From Tuctoria greenei (taxonomy: Eukaryota; Streptophyta; Magnoliopsida; Poales; Poaceae): a DNA stretch of 64,000 nucleotides. Numbering within the stretch: the first letter of the stretch is position 1; each line of letters opens with the position of its first letter. The stretch covers positions 282,917,560 to 282,981,559 of the forward strand of contig JAYESD010000001.1 of the NCBI GenBank assembly GCA_036927565.1. The letters run 5' to 3'. Shown in pieces: positions 43,383 through 55,560 of the stretch. The notes below the pieces were generated by a model. The model worked only from the letters and a program-made list of their open reading frames with translations, was not told where the DNA came from and did not search any database. The position numbers and the translations under genes were made by a program.

Positions 43383-44939
43383 TGAATGTAGGCCTAGAGG
43401 GGGGTGAATAGGCCTTTTTGAATTTTCTCGGTTCCTGTAACACTCAACAACAAAGTCAATACCAGAGATATCGGACTAGTCCGGTAAAGTGCGGACTAGT
43501 CTGGTTTCCACAGGCTAAGTTGATCAAGTTCAGTCAATTTGATTGATTCGTTAATGTTTGCAGCGGAAATATAAACTTGAATGACAGTTTAATAGTTGTA
43601 TGTCAAATTCTATTACAATTAAGGCTCTTGTTCAACAATTTAACTCAAATTGAACAAAGTGAATCAAACCCTAGATTAAGTTGATCAATTAAGATGAAGA
43701 ACGCAAAAGGACAAGACACACGATTTATCCTGTGGTTCGGCTACCACGAAGGCAACCTACGTCCATGTTGAGGAGCCCACAAAAGGATCGGGTCTTCTCC
43801 AACCCTTCCCTCATCGGATCGCCATGAAGGCCAATCCTCTTCCACTAATCACAAAGGGTAAATAACCAAGTTGAAGGGGCGTTCTCACACGTTGAGAGCT
43901 CCCTTGATTACAACTTACAAAGCCACCAATAACACACTCAAAAATTACAAATTGAAACGCAAGAGTGTGTTAGAGAATCAAACCAAGAGCTCAATGATGT
44001 GTGCCAAGTGTCTCTCCAATGATCTAGAAGTGATCTTCAATAGATTGATCGATTTTGCACTTAATTTCGTGGAGAGAGGTGGTTTTTGAGTCTCTTGGGA
44101 GGTGTGACGGCGCTAGGGTTCGAGAGTTTATAAAAGTGGGTCGTGCACCTCTATTTATATGGGGTTTCTAAAAGTGACTGTTAGGGTTCAGAAAGATCGG
44201 ACTAGTCCGTGGTGGTCACCGGACTAGTCCGGTGTGCTGTGTGTAGCAAACCCTAAGTGTCCAGGAATATCGGACTAGTCCGGTTGAAAACGGACTTGTC
44301 CGATTTCACTACTGGAAATCTTCGGACTAGTCTGATAAATCGGACTTGTCCGGACATATGAAACCCTAAGTGTTTAGGATGACAAGTCCGCACTTGGAGG
44401 ACTTGTCCGATTTAGATCAGTGTGTATATCGGACTAGTCCGTGTAGACACCGGACTTGTCCGAAGTGGATCAGAAAGAATATCGGACTAGTCCGGATCAC
44501 AACGGACTTGTCCGATTTTGTGTGACTTGTGCATTGTGTTGAGGACTAGTCCGCATTGGGGAGGACTAGTCCGAAGTGGATCAGAAAGATATCGGACTAG
44601 TCCGGTGGATACCGGACTTGTCCGATCTAGTGCAAAAAGTGATATCGGACTAGTCCGGCTGATATCGGACTAGTCCGGTCCTGTATAACTTTGTGCATTG
44701 TGTGTGTGCTTGAAAGTGATTGAGCTCTTGGGTGTGTTTCCTTAACACACTCCATACATAATAATCTAATATTTTCTTCTCCTTGAGCTCAAATTCACTT
44801 TGCTTCTCATTTCCCTTCTTTTTGGCATTTTGCTCATTTTTCATTATTTGCCTGTGTTCATCTCAACAAAAGGATTAGGATCCCAATTGCTTTTCATAAA
44901 TCATCCAAAACCCACAAGGGAGTCCTAGATGCACTTTCA
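43383..44939 (-). mobile_element. Copia LTR 2 (shared middle LTR)
   Basis: It serves as 5' LTR for copy 1 and 3' LTR for copy 2. It has the same ends, TATA box and palindrome array as LTR 1, with a handful of substitutions (for example GTCTGATAAAT for GTCCGATAAAT). Confidence 0.92.
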
Positions 44940-45914
44940 ATCTCCCCCTTTTTGGTGATTGATGACAACCAATTGAGATTTCACAAAATAAGGCAAAAAA
45001 TGAGATTTTCATAAAGTATGCACATATGACTCAAAAATACATCAAGCAGCAAGAGAATTATCCATATGTGCATTCTTTATGGTGGGATGCATACTAAGTG
45101 CATGAATACATTGAGAATGACAGAATTTACATTAATCAACCGATACCAAGTGCATATGACATTCCAGGAGCAAAAATGCAGTTTTCATCACATACTCGCA
45201 AATAAATTGAGCAATTCATCACAAGACCAAACTTAATATGAAAACAGTGTTAAACTATTACAATCACAAATAAAAGTACAGAGAAGGCTCTCTCCTCGCC
45301 TCCTATTACAGCTAAAGCTAAGACTTAACTCCCCCTCAATCTCTCCCCCTTTGGCATCAAGACACCAAAAAGAGAGAGAGGAAGGTCCTAGGTTCTTCAC
45401 TCTTTGCTGTCTGTCCTCTCGTCATCTTCTTCGTCTTCTTCGCTCTCCGCTTGACGAGGAGGAGAGGGAGGAGGAGATTAGGGTTTGGTGGCGGCTAGGG
45501 TTATGGACACGAAAAATCGGACAAGTCCGGACATGACCGGACTCGTCCGAAGTCATCCAGAGACCTATATCGGACTAGTCCGTGGTCTATCGGACTAATC
45601 CGGCCTAACCGGCACTCTGCGGACTAGTCTGCATGGGCGGACTAGTCCGGGTAACCACGAACTAGTCCGTGGTCACCAGGAAAGAATTGCATAGCCCATT
45701 CATATATATTTGAAGGTTCAATAATAGAGAATAGAGAGGCAAAACAATTCAAGTAATCTTGATGAATTTGACCAGTAAGCATACAACAATCATACAATGA
45801 TCAAAATTCATCAAGATCTAATAATTGACATAGTTTTTCGAGAGAAAAATGGAGAGGGATGATTTTCACAATTCAATCAACATTTTTGAAGCAATCATAC
45901 AGGTATGCAACTTT

Positions 45915-47585
45915 TCAAGCCACACTCCGAGAATCAAGAATATTTAGCTCATTTCGGAGTTCGCAAAAATGCTTTTCATCAAGTGGCTTGGTGAATATGT
46001 CGGCCAATTGTTTTTGGGTGTTGACATGTGAGATGGTTATGTCTCCTTTCATGGAATGGTCTCTCAAGAAATGATGTCTTATGTCTATGTGTTTAGTCCT
46101 AGAGTGCTCAACTGGATTGTGGGCTATTTTAATGGCACTCTCATTATCACAAAGGAGAGGAATACGGTTCATATTGTAACCGTAATCCCTTAGAGTTTGT
46201 CGCATCCAAAGAAGTTGTGCACAACAACTCCCGGCTGCAACATACTCCGCTTCGGCTGTGGATAATGCAATGGAATCTTGTTTCTTAGGTGACCAAGAAA
46301 CCAAAGATCTTCCTAGGAATTGGCATGTGCCAGAGGTGCTTTTTCTATCAACTTTGCACCCGGCATAATATGCATCGAAGTAACCAATGAGATTGAATTT
46401 GGAGCCTTTTGGGTACCAAATACCAAGGTTGGGTGTATGAACTAAATATCTCAAGATTCTTTTTACGGCTGTCAAGTGACATTCCTTAGGGTTGGCTTGA
46501 AATCTTGCACACAAACATACACTCAACATAATATCTGGCCTAGATGCACATAAGTAGAGTAAAGATCCAATCATGGAGCGATATACCTTTTGGTCGACGC
46601 TCGGTCCATCTTCACTAAGATCCAAGTGGCCATTCGTAGCCATGGGAGTCTTTATGGGCTTTGCCTTGTCCATGCCAAACTTCTTGAGTATGTCCTGCGT
46701 GTACTTGGTTTGGCTTATGAATGTTCCTTCCCTTTGTTGCCGCACTTGGAATCCCAAGAAGTACTTCAATTCTCCCATCATTGACATTTCAAACCTGTCT
46801 GTCATAATTCTACTAAATTCTTCACAGAAAGATTGGTTAGTTGACCCAAAAATTATATCATCAACATAGATTTGGCAAATAAAAAGATCATTATCTAGAT
46901 TCTTTGTGAATAATGTATAATATACTTTGCCAATTTGAAAACCATTATCAATTAAGAAATCTCTAAGACACTCATACCAAGCTCCAGGAGCTTGTTTGAG
47001 GCCATAGAGAGCCTTACGCAGTTTATATACGTGGTCGAGGAACTCTTCGTCTTCAAACCCGGGTGGTTGCTCCACGTACACCTCTTCCTTGATCGGTCCG
47101 TTGAGGAAGGCGCTTTTCACGTCCATTTGATACAGCTTGAAATCATGGTGAGTAGCATATGCAAGTAATATTCTAATTGATTCAAGCCTAGCTACTGGAG
47201 CAAAAGTCTCATCGAAATCCAAACCTTCGACTTGTGAGTAACCTTTGGCCACAAGTCGTGCCTTGTTTCTTGTCACCACTCCGTGTTCGTCTTGCTTGTT
47301 GCGGAAGACCCACTTGGTGCCCACTATATTTGCATTGGGTCTTGCCACAAGTTCCCAAACCTCGTTTCTCTTGAAGTTGTTCAACTCTTCTTGCATTGCC
47401 ACCACCCAGTCCGGATCCTTCAATGCATCCTCAGTCCTGCGTGGTTCCAAAAAGGAGACAAACGAGTAATGCTCACAAAAATTAGCTATACGAGATCTAG
47501 TGGTTACTCCCTTTTGGATGTCATCGATGATGTTGTCGATTGGGTGATCCCTTTGAATGCATTGGTGTACTCTTGGGTGTGGCAC
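45915..47585 (-). CDS. Copia copy 2 reverse transcriptase and RNase H
   Basis: A 556-codon frame with all RT and RNase H motifs of copy 1, including YVDDIIFGS and HIDIRHHFLRD. One base is missing in the linker near 47670 compared with copy 1, which shifts it out of frame with 47504-48004. Confidence 0.85.
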   Translation of the reverse strand: MPHPRVHQCIQRDHPIDNIIDDIQKGVTTRSRIANFCEHYSFVSFLEPRRTEDALKDPDWVVAMQEELNNFKRNEVWELVARPNANIVGTKWVFRNKQDEHGVVTRNKARLVAKGYSQVEGLDFDETFAPVARLESIRILLAYATHHDFKLYQMDVKSAFLNGPIKEEVYVEQPPGFEDEEFLDHVYKLRKALYGLKQAPGAWYECLRDFLIDNGFQIGKVYYTLFTKNLDNDLFICQIYVDDIIFGSTNQSFCEEFSRIMTDRFEMSMMGELKYFLGFQVRQQREGTFISQTKYTQDILKKFGMDKAKPIKTPMATNGHLDLSEDGPSVDQKVYRSMIGSLLYLCASRPDIMLSVCLCARFQANPKECHLTAVKRILRYLVHTPNLGIWYPKGSKFNLIGYFDAYYAGCKVDRKSTSGTCQFLGRSLVSWSPKKQDSIALSTAEAEYVAAGSCCAQLLWMRQTLRDYGYNMNRIPLLCDNESAIKIAHNPVEHSRTKHIDIRHHFLRDHSMKGDITISHVNTQKQLADIFTKPLDEKHFCELRNELNILDSRSVA

Positions 47586-48004
47586 TTGGAGAGTTGTGTG
47601 TTGGTGATCATTTTCTTCTCCTCCTGAGTGGTTGCCCTCGTTGATTTGTTGATCATCTTCATATTCTTGTATTGATCTTGCATCGAAGCTCCCCCTTGAT
47701 TGTTGATCTCCTCTTGTGGTTCACTTTCCTCTTGTATTTGTGACGATGACTCTTGTGGTCGAACTTCGCCTAGAGCCATTCTCTTCAATGCTTGATAAGG
47801 AGCTTCTTCTTTACCTAATTCACATTGATCAACTTGCTCCTTTTGGGAGCCATTAGTTTCATCGAACACTACGTCACGTGCCACTTCAACAAGTCCGGAG
47901 GCCTTGTTGAAAACACGATAGGCGTAAGTGTTCGAATCATAACCAAGCAAGAAACCTTCATCGGACTTCGAAGCGAACTTTGAAGTCCTGGGCTTCTTGT
48001 TCAA
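47504..48004 (-). pseudogene. Copia copy 2 integrase C-terminal linker, frameshifted
   Basis: Matches the first 140 or so codons of the copy 1 RT frame (SKFASKSDEGFLLGYD) and then diverges after the 1-bp deletion. Confidence 0.7.
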
Positions 48005-48106
48005 GATATAACATGGAGAGCCGAAAACTCGAAAATATGAAATGTTTGGTTTGTTACCGGTGAGTAGCTCATAAGGAGTCTTCTTGAGTAGTGGATGAAG
48101 GTAGAG

Positions 48107-49150
48107 TCAATTTGCGGCATGGCAAGCGGTGTTAATTGCTTCCACCCAAAATCGATCTGAAGTCTTGTATTCATCGAGCATTGTTCTTGCCATCTCTATG
48201 AGCGTTCGGTTCTTCCTTTCGGCAACTCCGTTTTGTTGTGGAGAGTATGGTGCTGAAAATTTGTGCTTGATTCCCTCCTCATCAAGGTACTCCTCCACTT
48301 GTATGTTCTTGAACTTCGTGCCGTTGTCGCTCCGAATACTCTTGATCGATAGTGAGAACTCGTTTTGCGCTCGCTTGAAGAATTTTTTGAGTGTCCCTTG
48401 TGTTTCTGACTTGTCATGCAAAAAGAACACCCAAGTGAAGCGGGAAAAATCATCAATAATGACTAAACCGTATTTATTATCGCTTATGCTTATGTAAGCA
48501 ATTGGACCAAACAAGTCCATATGAAGTAGTTCGAGTGGTCTTGTCGTAGTCATGATGTTCTTTGCGGGATGATGTGCTTCAACTTGCTTCCCGGCTTGGC
48601 ACGCGCTACAAGGCCTGTCTTTCTCAAAAACAACATCTTTCAAATCTCGGATGTGATCGCCCTTGAGGAGTTTTTGAAGATTCCTCATACCAACATGTGC
48701 TAGCCGTCTATGCCACAGCCAACCCATGTTGGTTTTTGCAATCAAGCATGTGTCGAGTTCGGCTTTATCCTTGTTGAAGTCAACAAGGTAAAGCTTTCCC
48801 TTCAACATACCCTTGAATGCAATGGAACCATCACTCCTCCTTGAGACGGTCACACCCTCGTTAGTGAACAAGCAATTATAACCTTTGTCACATAATTGAG
48901 ATATGGACAGCAGGTTATAATCTAAAGATTCAACATGTAAAACATGAGAAAGAGTGTGTTCAGGGGATATTGCTATTTTACCGGTACCGAGCACCCTTCC
49001 TTGACTATTATCTCCGAAGTAGATGCCTTCGTTTGGGTCCTCGTTTTCTTCATATTCCACGAACATCCTCCTTTCTCCGGTCATGTGGTTGGCGCATCCA
49101 CTGTCTAGCACCCATTTGGATCCACCGGAGGAATAGGCCTGCAGAAACAA
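48107..49150 (-). CDS. Copia copy 2 protease, GAG-pre-integrase and integrase
   Basis: One open frame of 347 codons carries VLDSGCANHMTG (protease), LWHRRLAHVGM and CSACQAGKQ (zinc region), and the integrase core LLHMDLFGPI, RSDNGTKFK and GVAERKNRTL. It is uninterrupted where copy 1 has a stop, but ends at the TGA shared by both copies after HAAN. A 21-bp direct duplication lies just upstream at about 49221-49263. Confidence 0.8.
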   Translation of the reverse strand: MFLQAYSSGGSKWVLDSGCANHMTGERRMFVEYEENEDPNEGIYFGDNSQGRVLGTGKIAISPEHTLSHVLHVESLDYNLLSISQLCDKGYNCLFTNEGVTVSRRSDGSIAFKGMLKGKLYLVDFNKDKAELDTCLIAKTNMGWLWHRRLAHVGMRNLQKLLKGDHIRDLKDVVFEKDRPCSACQAGKQVEAHHPAKNIMTTTRPLELLHMDLFGPIAYISISDNKYGLVIIDDFSRFTWVFFLHDKSETQGTLKKFFKRAQNEFSLSIKSIRSDNGTKFKNIQVEEYLDEEGIKHKFSAPYSPQQNGVAERKNRTLIEMARTMLDEYKTSDRFWVEAINTACHAAN

Positions 49151-49479
49151 ATTATGCCTTGGTTTTAGGTACCCAAGCTTGCTTGGGTCCTTGGAGGTTA
49201 GTTACAATATATTTGGGCACCCACACATGGGATTTTGTGTTCACACATGGGATTTTGTGTTCCCATGGCGTGGCCCAGCATAACAAGCATAAACTTTACC
49301 AAGATTGTTTCTCATTAATACATAAGAGGCATCAAAGGTTTTGAACAAAAGTTGCTATTGTTTATGGATCGGACTAGTCTGGGTGACCGGACTTGTCCGG
49401 ACCACAACCGGACTAGTCCGGTGTTCATGAGAGTTCAGGTTCTTAATTTTCGAGTTACCAAGTTGTGAGGGTCCTCCCT

Positions 49480-51556
49480 TCACAAAGGTAATCCTTCCCT
49501 TGTTATTCTTATGACTTCCAGCATTTTGCTTTCCATCATAAGATTAACCAATGCCATACTTGACATTTGGAGGTCTTTGGACCAAGTATGCACTACGTGC
49601 ATAGTTGATCCTCTCCTTGTCAAATATTCCACATTGGGTAGGATTTTGTTCTTTGTGGAGGTAGACTTTTCCTTCAAACTGGTGTTGATTTTACCACATT
49701 TGCACATATGAACAAGATTAGTTGAAGTGGGTTGAGAAGGTAGAATTGAAGAGGAGGAAGATTCACTTAGCTTGAGTGACTCAACTTGCACTTCAAGGAT
49801 CTTGTTAACCTTGATCAGGTTATCAAGTTGATCCTTGATTGCAACGTTTGAGTTGGTTAACTCCAAGCAAGTTTTCTTGCTTGAAGCTAGCTCAAGCTCT
49901 AGTGAGCTGTTTTTCTCCTTTTCAAGAACTAGAAGATTGTCAAGTTCGACATACTTCTCCTTTTGGGAGATAATCATGTCCTCTTGACGATCAATTAGCC
50001 ATTCCTTCTCAACAAATTGGTCAAGTAAAAATTTCATTTTAGCAGTAGTTTTTCTATCTAATCCAATTAACATATCTTCATCATCACTATCTAGTTCATC
50101 ATTACTTGAGTAGGAATGCATGGAAGGAGTTTTGATGTTTACCTTCCTTTGCCATGAGGCAAGTGCCATTTCCCTTCTTTGTACCGAGCGTGGGGAAGAG
50201 TGTGGGTTTCTTGGACGTGCTTTCAATGGCTATGCTAGCCATCTCTTCTTCATCAGATGATGAGGACTCATCGTTTGAGTCCCACTCCTTTCCGATGTGT
50301 GCTTGTTCAGCTTGTTTCTTCTTCTTGAAGAATTTCTTCGGTTGAGGCTTGGCTTCTTTATTCTTCTTCTTGTTGTCCTCATACGGGCAATCGACTATAA
50401 AGTGGTTATACTCACCACAATTATAGCACGCCCACCTCATCTTCGGCTTTGTCCTCTCCTTGTACTTGCCTTCACTTGATTTTGTTCCTTGTCTTTTCTT
50501 CATTATTCTTTTGAACTTTTTCATGAACAAAAGCATATCCTCTTCATCCAGCTCACTGCTTTCATCATCGCTGTCCTCCTCAAGCTGTGCTTCTCTTGCT
50601 TCTTTGGATAGAGGCTTGAGTGTGGACTTTAAGGCAACTCCCTTCTTCTTGGCCGATGTGAGGTCGGCTATTTCTTTGACGTGCTTGGCTTGTTTCTCCA
50701 TCATTTCAAAGTTGATGATTTTGCCAAGCAATTCATCTGGAGTCATCCTCTTGTACCCGGGACTTTCTCTAATCATAGAGCATAGTGTGACATTGCGAGG
50801 CATAAAGGCTCTAAGGATGAGCTTTAAAACCTCGTGGTCATTCCACTTCTTGCTCCCATATGATCGAACCTTGTTTACAAGTGTCTTCAATCGGTTGTAC
50901 ATGTCCTGGGGAGACTCGTCTTCCTCAATTGCGAACCTTCCTAGTTCGCCTTCGATCATTTCAATTTTCGCCTCCCGCACATGTCGGTCACCTTCATGGG
51001 CTGTTTGTAGTGTGTCCCATATTTCCTTGGCAATCTCCAGTCCGTCCACCTTTGTGAATTCATCTCGACTTAGAGAGGAGGTGATTACGGCTGCGGCTTG
51101 AGCGTTTCTGTGGATGGCTTTCTCTTGACTTGGGGTGAGTTCTTCGTCGTCATCTGGGATGTCTATTCCTGTGCACACAATATGCCATAAACTTGGGTTA
51201 AGGGAAATCAAGTGCATCTTCATATTTTGCCTCCACATGGAGTAATCACTCCCATCGAAGTGTGGGGCTTTTCCAAGAGGAATAGATAGGTAATGGCTGT
51301 TGTTTGAATTTAAACGATCATAGTTAAAAGGATATTGGGAGTAGTCACTGTGACTACTCTCCTTCTTCTTTTCTTCAACTTTAGCTTTCCCTTTGGAAAG
51401 TGCTTTCTTTCTGAGGAGTGCTTTCAGCTCCAGCGTCTCCTCGTCATCATCATCGAAGTCTTGAATTGCTTCGAGATACTTTTCCAGCTTTTGGTTCTTG
51501 TCATTGTTCACTTCTTCTTGGTTGTTGATTTTCTGAACTTCCTTCATGTCCGACAT
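49480..51556 (-). pseudogene. Copia copy 2 gag, frameshifted
   Basis: Starts at ATG 51556 and keeps the gag domain and zinc knuckle. Near 50142 it has lost 10 bp lying between two GTTTACCTT repeats that copy 1 retains, a slippage-type deletion. The coiled-coil remainder continues in another frame (50226 down to 49480). A private TAA near 49546 also occurs in the shifted tail where copy 1 has a Tyr codon. Confidence 0.8.
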
Positions 51557-51608
51557 GATCTCTTCGAGTGGTTGCACTCTTTCTTGAAGAACCTGCTCTG
51601 ATACCAAT

Positions 51609-53168
51609 TGAATGTAGGCCTAGAGGGGGGGTGAATAGGCCTTTTTGAATTTTCTCGGTTCCTGTAACACTCAACAACAAAGTCAATACCAGAGATATCG
51701 GACTAGTCCGGTAAAGTGCGGACTAGTCTGGTTTTCACAGGCTAAGTTGATCAAGTTCAGTCAATTTGATTGATTCGTTAATGTTTGCAGCGGAAATATA
51801 AACTTGAATGACAGTTTAATAGTTGTATGTCAAATTCTATTACAATTAAGGCTCTTGTTCAACAATTTAACTCAAATTGAACAAAGTGAATCAAACCCTA
51901 GATTAAGTTGATCAATTAAGATGAAGAACACAAAAGGACAAGACACACGATTTATCCCGTGGTTCGACTACCACGAAGGCAACCTACGTCCATGTTGAGG
52001 AGCCCACAAAAGGATCGGGTCTTCTCCAACCCTTCCCTCATCGGATCGCCATGAAGGCCAATCCTCTTCCACTAATCACAAAGGGTAAATAACCAAGTTG
52101 AAGGGGCGTTCTCACACGTTGAGAGCTCCCTTGATTACAACTTACAAAGCCACCAATAACACACTCAAAAATTACAAATTGAAACGCAAGAGTGTGTTAG
52201 AGAATCAAACCAAGAGCTCAATGATGTGTGCCAAGTGTCTCTCCAATGATCTAGAAGTGATCTTCAATAGATTGATCGATTTTGCACTTAATTTCGTGGA
52301 GAGAGGTGGTTTTTGAGTCTCTTGGGAGGTGTGACGACGCTAGGGTTCGAGAGTTTATAAAAGTGGGTCGTGCACCTCTATTTATATGGGGTTTCTAAAA
52401 GTGACCGTTAGGGTTCAGAAAGATCGGACTAGTCCGTGGTGGTCACCGGACTAGTCCGGTGTGCTGTGTGTAGCAAACCCTAAGTGTCCAGGAATATCGG
52501 ACTAGTCCGGTTGAAAACGGACTTGTCCGATTTCACTACTGGAAATCTTCGGACTAGTCCGATAAATCGGACTTGTCCGGACATATGAAACCCTAAGTGT
52601 TTAGGATGACAAGTCCGCACTTGGAGGACTTGTCCGATTTAGATCAGTGTGTATATCGGACTAGTCCGTGTAGACACCGGACTTGTCCGAAGTGGATCAG
52701 AAAGAATATCGGACTAGTCCGGATCACAACGGACTTGTCCGATTTTGTGTGACTTGTGCATTCTGTTGAGGACTAGTCCGCATTGGGGAGGACTAGTCCG
52801 AAGTGGATCAGAAAGATATCGGACTAGTCCGGTGGATACCGGACTTGTCCGATCTAGTGCAGAAAGTGATATCGGACTAGTCCGGCTGATATCGGACTAG
52901 TCCGGTCCTGTATAACTTTGTGCATTGTGTGTGTGTGCTTGAAAGTGATTGAGCTCTTGGGTGTGTTTCCTTAACACACTCCATACATAATAATCTACTA
53001 TTTTCTTCTCCTTGAGCTCAAATTCACTTTGCTTCTCATTTCCCTTCTTTTTGGCATTTTGCTCATTTTTCATTATTTGCCTGCATTCATCTCAACAAAA
53101 GGATTAGGATCCCAATTGCTTCTCATAAATCATCCAAAACCCACAAGGGAGTCCTAGATGCACTTTCA
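51609..53168 (-). mobile_element. Copia LTR 3 (outer 5' LTR)
   Basis: 1,560 bp, same structure as LTRs 1 and 2, followed by the right target duplication CCAAG at 53169-53173. Confidence 0.92.
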
Positions 53169-53173
53169 CCAAG

Positions 53174-54107
53174 AACCAGAAGCTCAAGGAGGTCCCGATG
53201 CATGGATCTCGGAGGTCCGGGACTACTTGAAAGACAACTACCTTCCCGAAGAACATGCCCCGGCAGAAAGGATTGTGCGGATGGCTAAAAGATAAACACT
53301 GGTAGAAGGGGATCTCTACCGGCGTGGCACCAACGGCATCCTACTGTGTTGCATTACCCGAGAGGAGGGCTGCAACTTGCTCGCAGAAATCCATGGAGGT
53401 GAGTGCGGGAACCGCGCATTGACCTGCACGATGGTCGGCAAAGCCTTTCGGCATGGCTTCTACTGGCCCACAGCACTCCAGGATGCCGCTGACATGGTTA
53501 AGAGATGCAAGGTGTGCCAGTTCCATGCCAAGCAGATCCACACACCGGCTCAAGCGCTGCAGATGATCCCTCCCTCGTGGCCATTCGCCATGTGGGGACT
53601 GGACATCCTGGGACCTTTCCAAGAGCCATCGGAGGATTCCGGCACCTCTACGTCACCGTAGATAAGTTCACCAAATGGCCAGAAGCCACTCCAGTCGTCA
53701 CCATCAACAAACAGTCCACAGTGAAATTCATCAAGTCGATCGTCTGCAGGTTCGGGGTCCCGAACAGAATTATCATTGATAACGAGACCCAATTCACAAG
53801 TGCGGCGTTCCAAGAACACTGTGAGGACCTTGGAATCCAAGTTTGTTATGCCTATGTCGCCCATCCTGAGAGTAATGGGCAGGTAGAGAGGGCGAACGCC
53901 GAGATTCTCAAGGGCCTCCGGACTCGTACATACTCAAGCCTTGAGACGCATGGTGCAAATTGGGTGGATGAGCTTCCATATTCGCTGTGGGCTAGCCAAA
54001 CATCAACAAGCCGGGCTACGGGAGAAACGCCCTACTTCCTGGTGTACGGGGCGGAGGTCGTCCTTCCCCTAGAGATCACCATGGGTTCCCCTCATGTCTG
54101 GATGTAG
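53174..54107 (+). pseudogene. Gypsy element B integrase, broken
   Basis: Sequence resumes after the copia array. The zinc-binding H..H..C-x2-C block is visible (EIHGGECG, FRHGFYWP, RCKVCQ; 53380-53520). The catalytic core follows: WGLDILGPF (first Asp), then after a frameshift near 53620 VTVDKFTKWPEA, IIDNETQF (second Asp) and SNGQVERANAEIL (Glu). A stop TAA at 53293-53295 lies upstream of the zinc block. Confidence 0.85.
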
Positions 54108-54437
54108 GCGAAGCCATGCAGGACCAGTTCTGGCGTGAAGATATGGACCTCATCGACGAGGGACGCATACGAGCTGCCCTCCGAAACGCACGATACAGGC
54201 AAGCGGCTCCAACGCTACCATCAGCAAACCGTGCGCAATAGGGAGCTCAAGGTGAATGACCTAGTCCTCTGACGTCTGCTTTCCTGTGAGGGGACCAACA
54301 AACTCTTCCCCAAGTGGGAGGGTCCCTTCCGGGTTACAGAAGTTTGTCGCCCAGGGTGTGTTCGCCTAGCTATGGAGGATGGACAATCGGTGCCCAACCC
54401 ATGGAATATCGAACACCTCCGTAAGTTCTATCCATAA
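54108..54437 (+). pseudogene. Gypsy element B integrase C-terminus
   Basis: Out of frame with the core. The last block (KLFPKWEGPFRV, PWNIEHLRKFYP) is the usual end of plant gypsy pol and finishes at TAA 54435-54437, which sets the pol terminus. Confidence 0.75.
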
Positions 54438-55047
54438 CCAATGGATGGGTATTTTATTTTTCTTATAAAGTCGGCATAGTGTCTAGAGACAGCACTCGGG
54501 TTAACTAAGGTCGGGGAAGTGAACTCTGAGTGTATGCCTTGTTCGGCATGGTCCGGTGCCCAGAGAAGGTACACTCAGCTCCCTGTCACCCGGGATGGGT
54601 CGTTCCTCCTGTAAAGTCTGTTCTCTCCTATGAGTGTTATAATAAAAAAGATGTTTGCCCTACCCTGAAATGCCTTGTTCATTTGAAATTGGCTTTAGTT
54701 CATATGAGTAATGTCATGCATTTGCCATTAGCTCATCGCCTAGCGTGGGTGCGGTCAATTTTTCCTACATCTCTACAATAGTGGGAGTGTTGTTGTCTGT
54801 TTGCCGGCGGGTCACTTTGGGTACCTGCTCAAAGCCTCCCACAACGGTAGCGGATCGTAAGACAAGGGACACTAATAGAGCGTAGGTAAAAGATTGACTG
54901 GAGAGCAGAATTACCTTTTGTCTGTCATGTGTGCAGGTTCCTAAGGTACAACACTAAATAAAGCCACTCCTGTGGTTCCGATGGCGAACGGACACCCCGC
55001 CTAGAGTAGGCTCGGGGGCCCGCCGTCAGCGTTCTCTACATCAACAA
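54438..55047. other. Spacer downstream of gypsy pol
   Basis: Non-coding internal sequence of the element between the pol stop and the hairpin repeats. I see no ORF or motif to report. Confidence 0.5.
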
Positions 55048-55378
55048 TGAGCAATGTCGGAGCTACTAAGCTCCCGCAATTACAAGAGACACAGCGTCGA
55101 CGTCCTACCGAGATCATGGGTGTTGTCGGAGCTCCTAAAGCTCCGACAACCCCAGGGGGCCAGGCGGTGCGTGGCGTCTCCTACGAAGGTCATGGGCATT
55201 GCCGGATCTCCTAAGCTCCGACAATCCCAGGGGGCCGGTGGTGGCATCCCCTGAGAAGACTATGGATATTGCCAGAGCTCCTAGGGTCCGACAATCCCAG
55301 GGGGCCCAGCGGTGGTGTATCCTACGGAGACCACGAGTGTTGCCAGAGCTCCTGAGCTCCGACAACCCCAGGGGGCCG
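55048..55378. repeat. Hairpin-containing minisatellite between pol and antisense ORF
   Basis: A unit of roughly 70-76 bp is repeated about five times (starts near 55053, 55121, 55197, 55268, 55339). Each unit contains a near-palindrome of the form TTGTCGGAGC-spacer-GCTCCGACAA followed by CCCAGGGGGCC. The copy at 55123-55149 is a perfect 10-bp stem with a short loop; others have mismatches in the left arm. Confidence 0.85.
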
Positions 55379-55560
55379 ATGTTCCCGAAGCAAGTTCTAG
55401 TTCCTTTTGGTACATGTACACAATCAGAATTGCGTACATCTACCAGGGAACAGGACACAAAAATATCAGAACCGAAGATCAATAGGAATTTATTCATTAA
55501 AAGATTATCTTACAAAATTGGAGGCATACAGGGGGGAGCAAGAAAAGAAAGACCTAAGTC

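Larger units (their letters stand above)
35161..53168 (-). mobile_element. Ty1/copia tandem array: LTR-internal-LTR-internal-LTR
   Basis: Three LTRs (35161-36721, 43383-44939, 51609-53168) alternate with two internal regions, all on the minus strand. The outer flanks carry a single target duplication CCAAG (35156-35160 and 53169-53173), so one insertion event gave rise to the whole array. Each internal region has the initiator-Met primer site next to its right LTR and a polypurine tract next to its left LTR. Domain order protease-integrase-RT-RNase H defines copia. The long LTRs (about 1.56 kb) and sequence resemblance suggest the SIRE/Maximus or Tork side, which I cannot settle. LTRs and internals are nearly identical, so the array is young. 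Confidence 0.93.
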
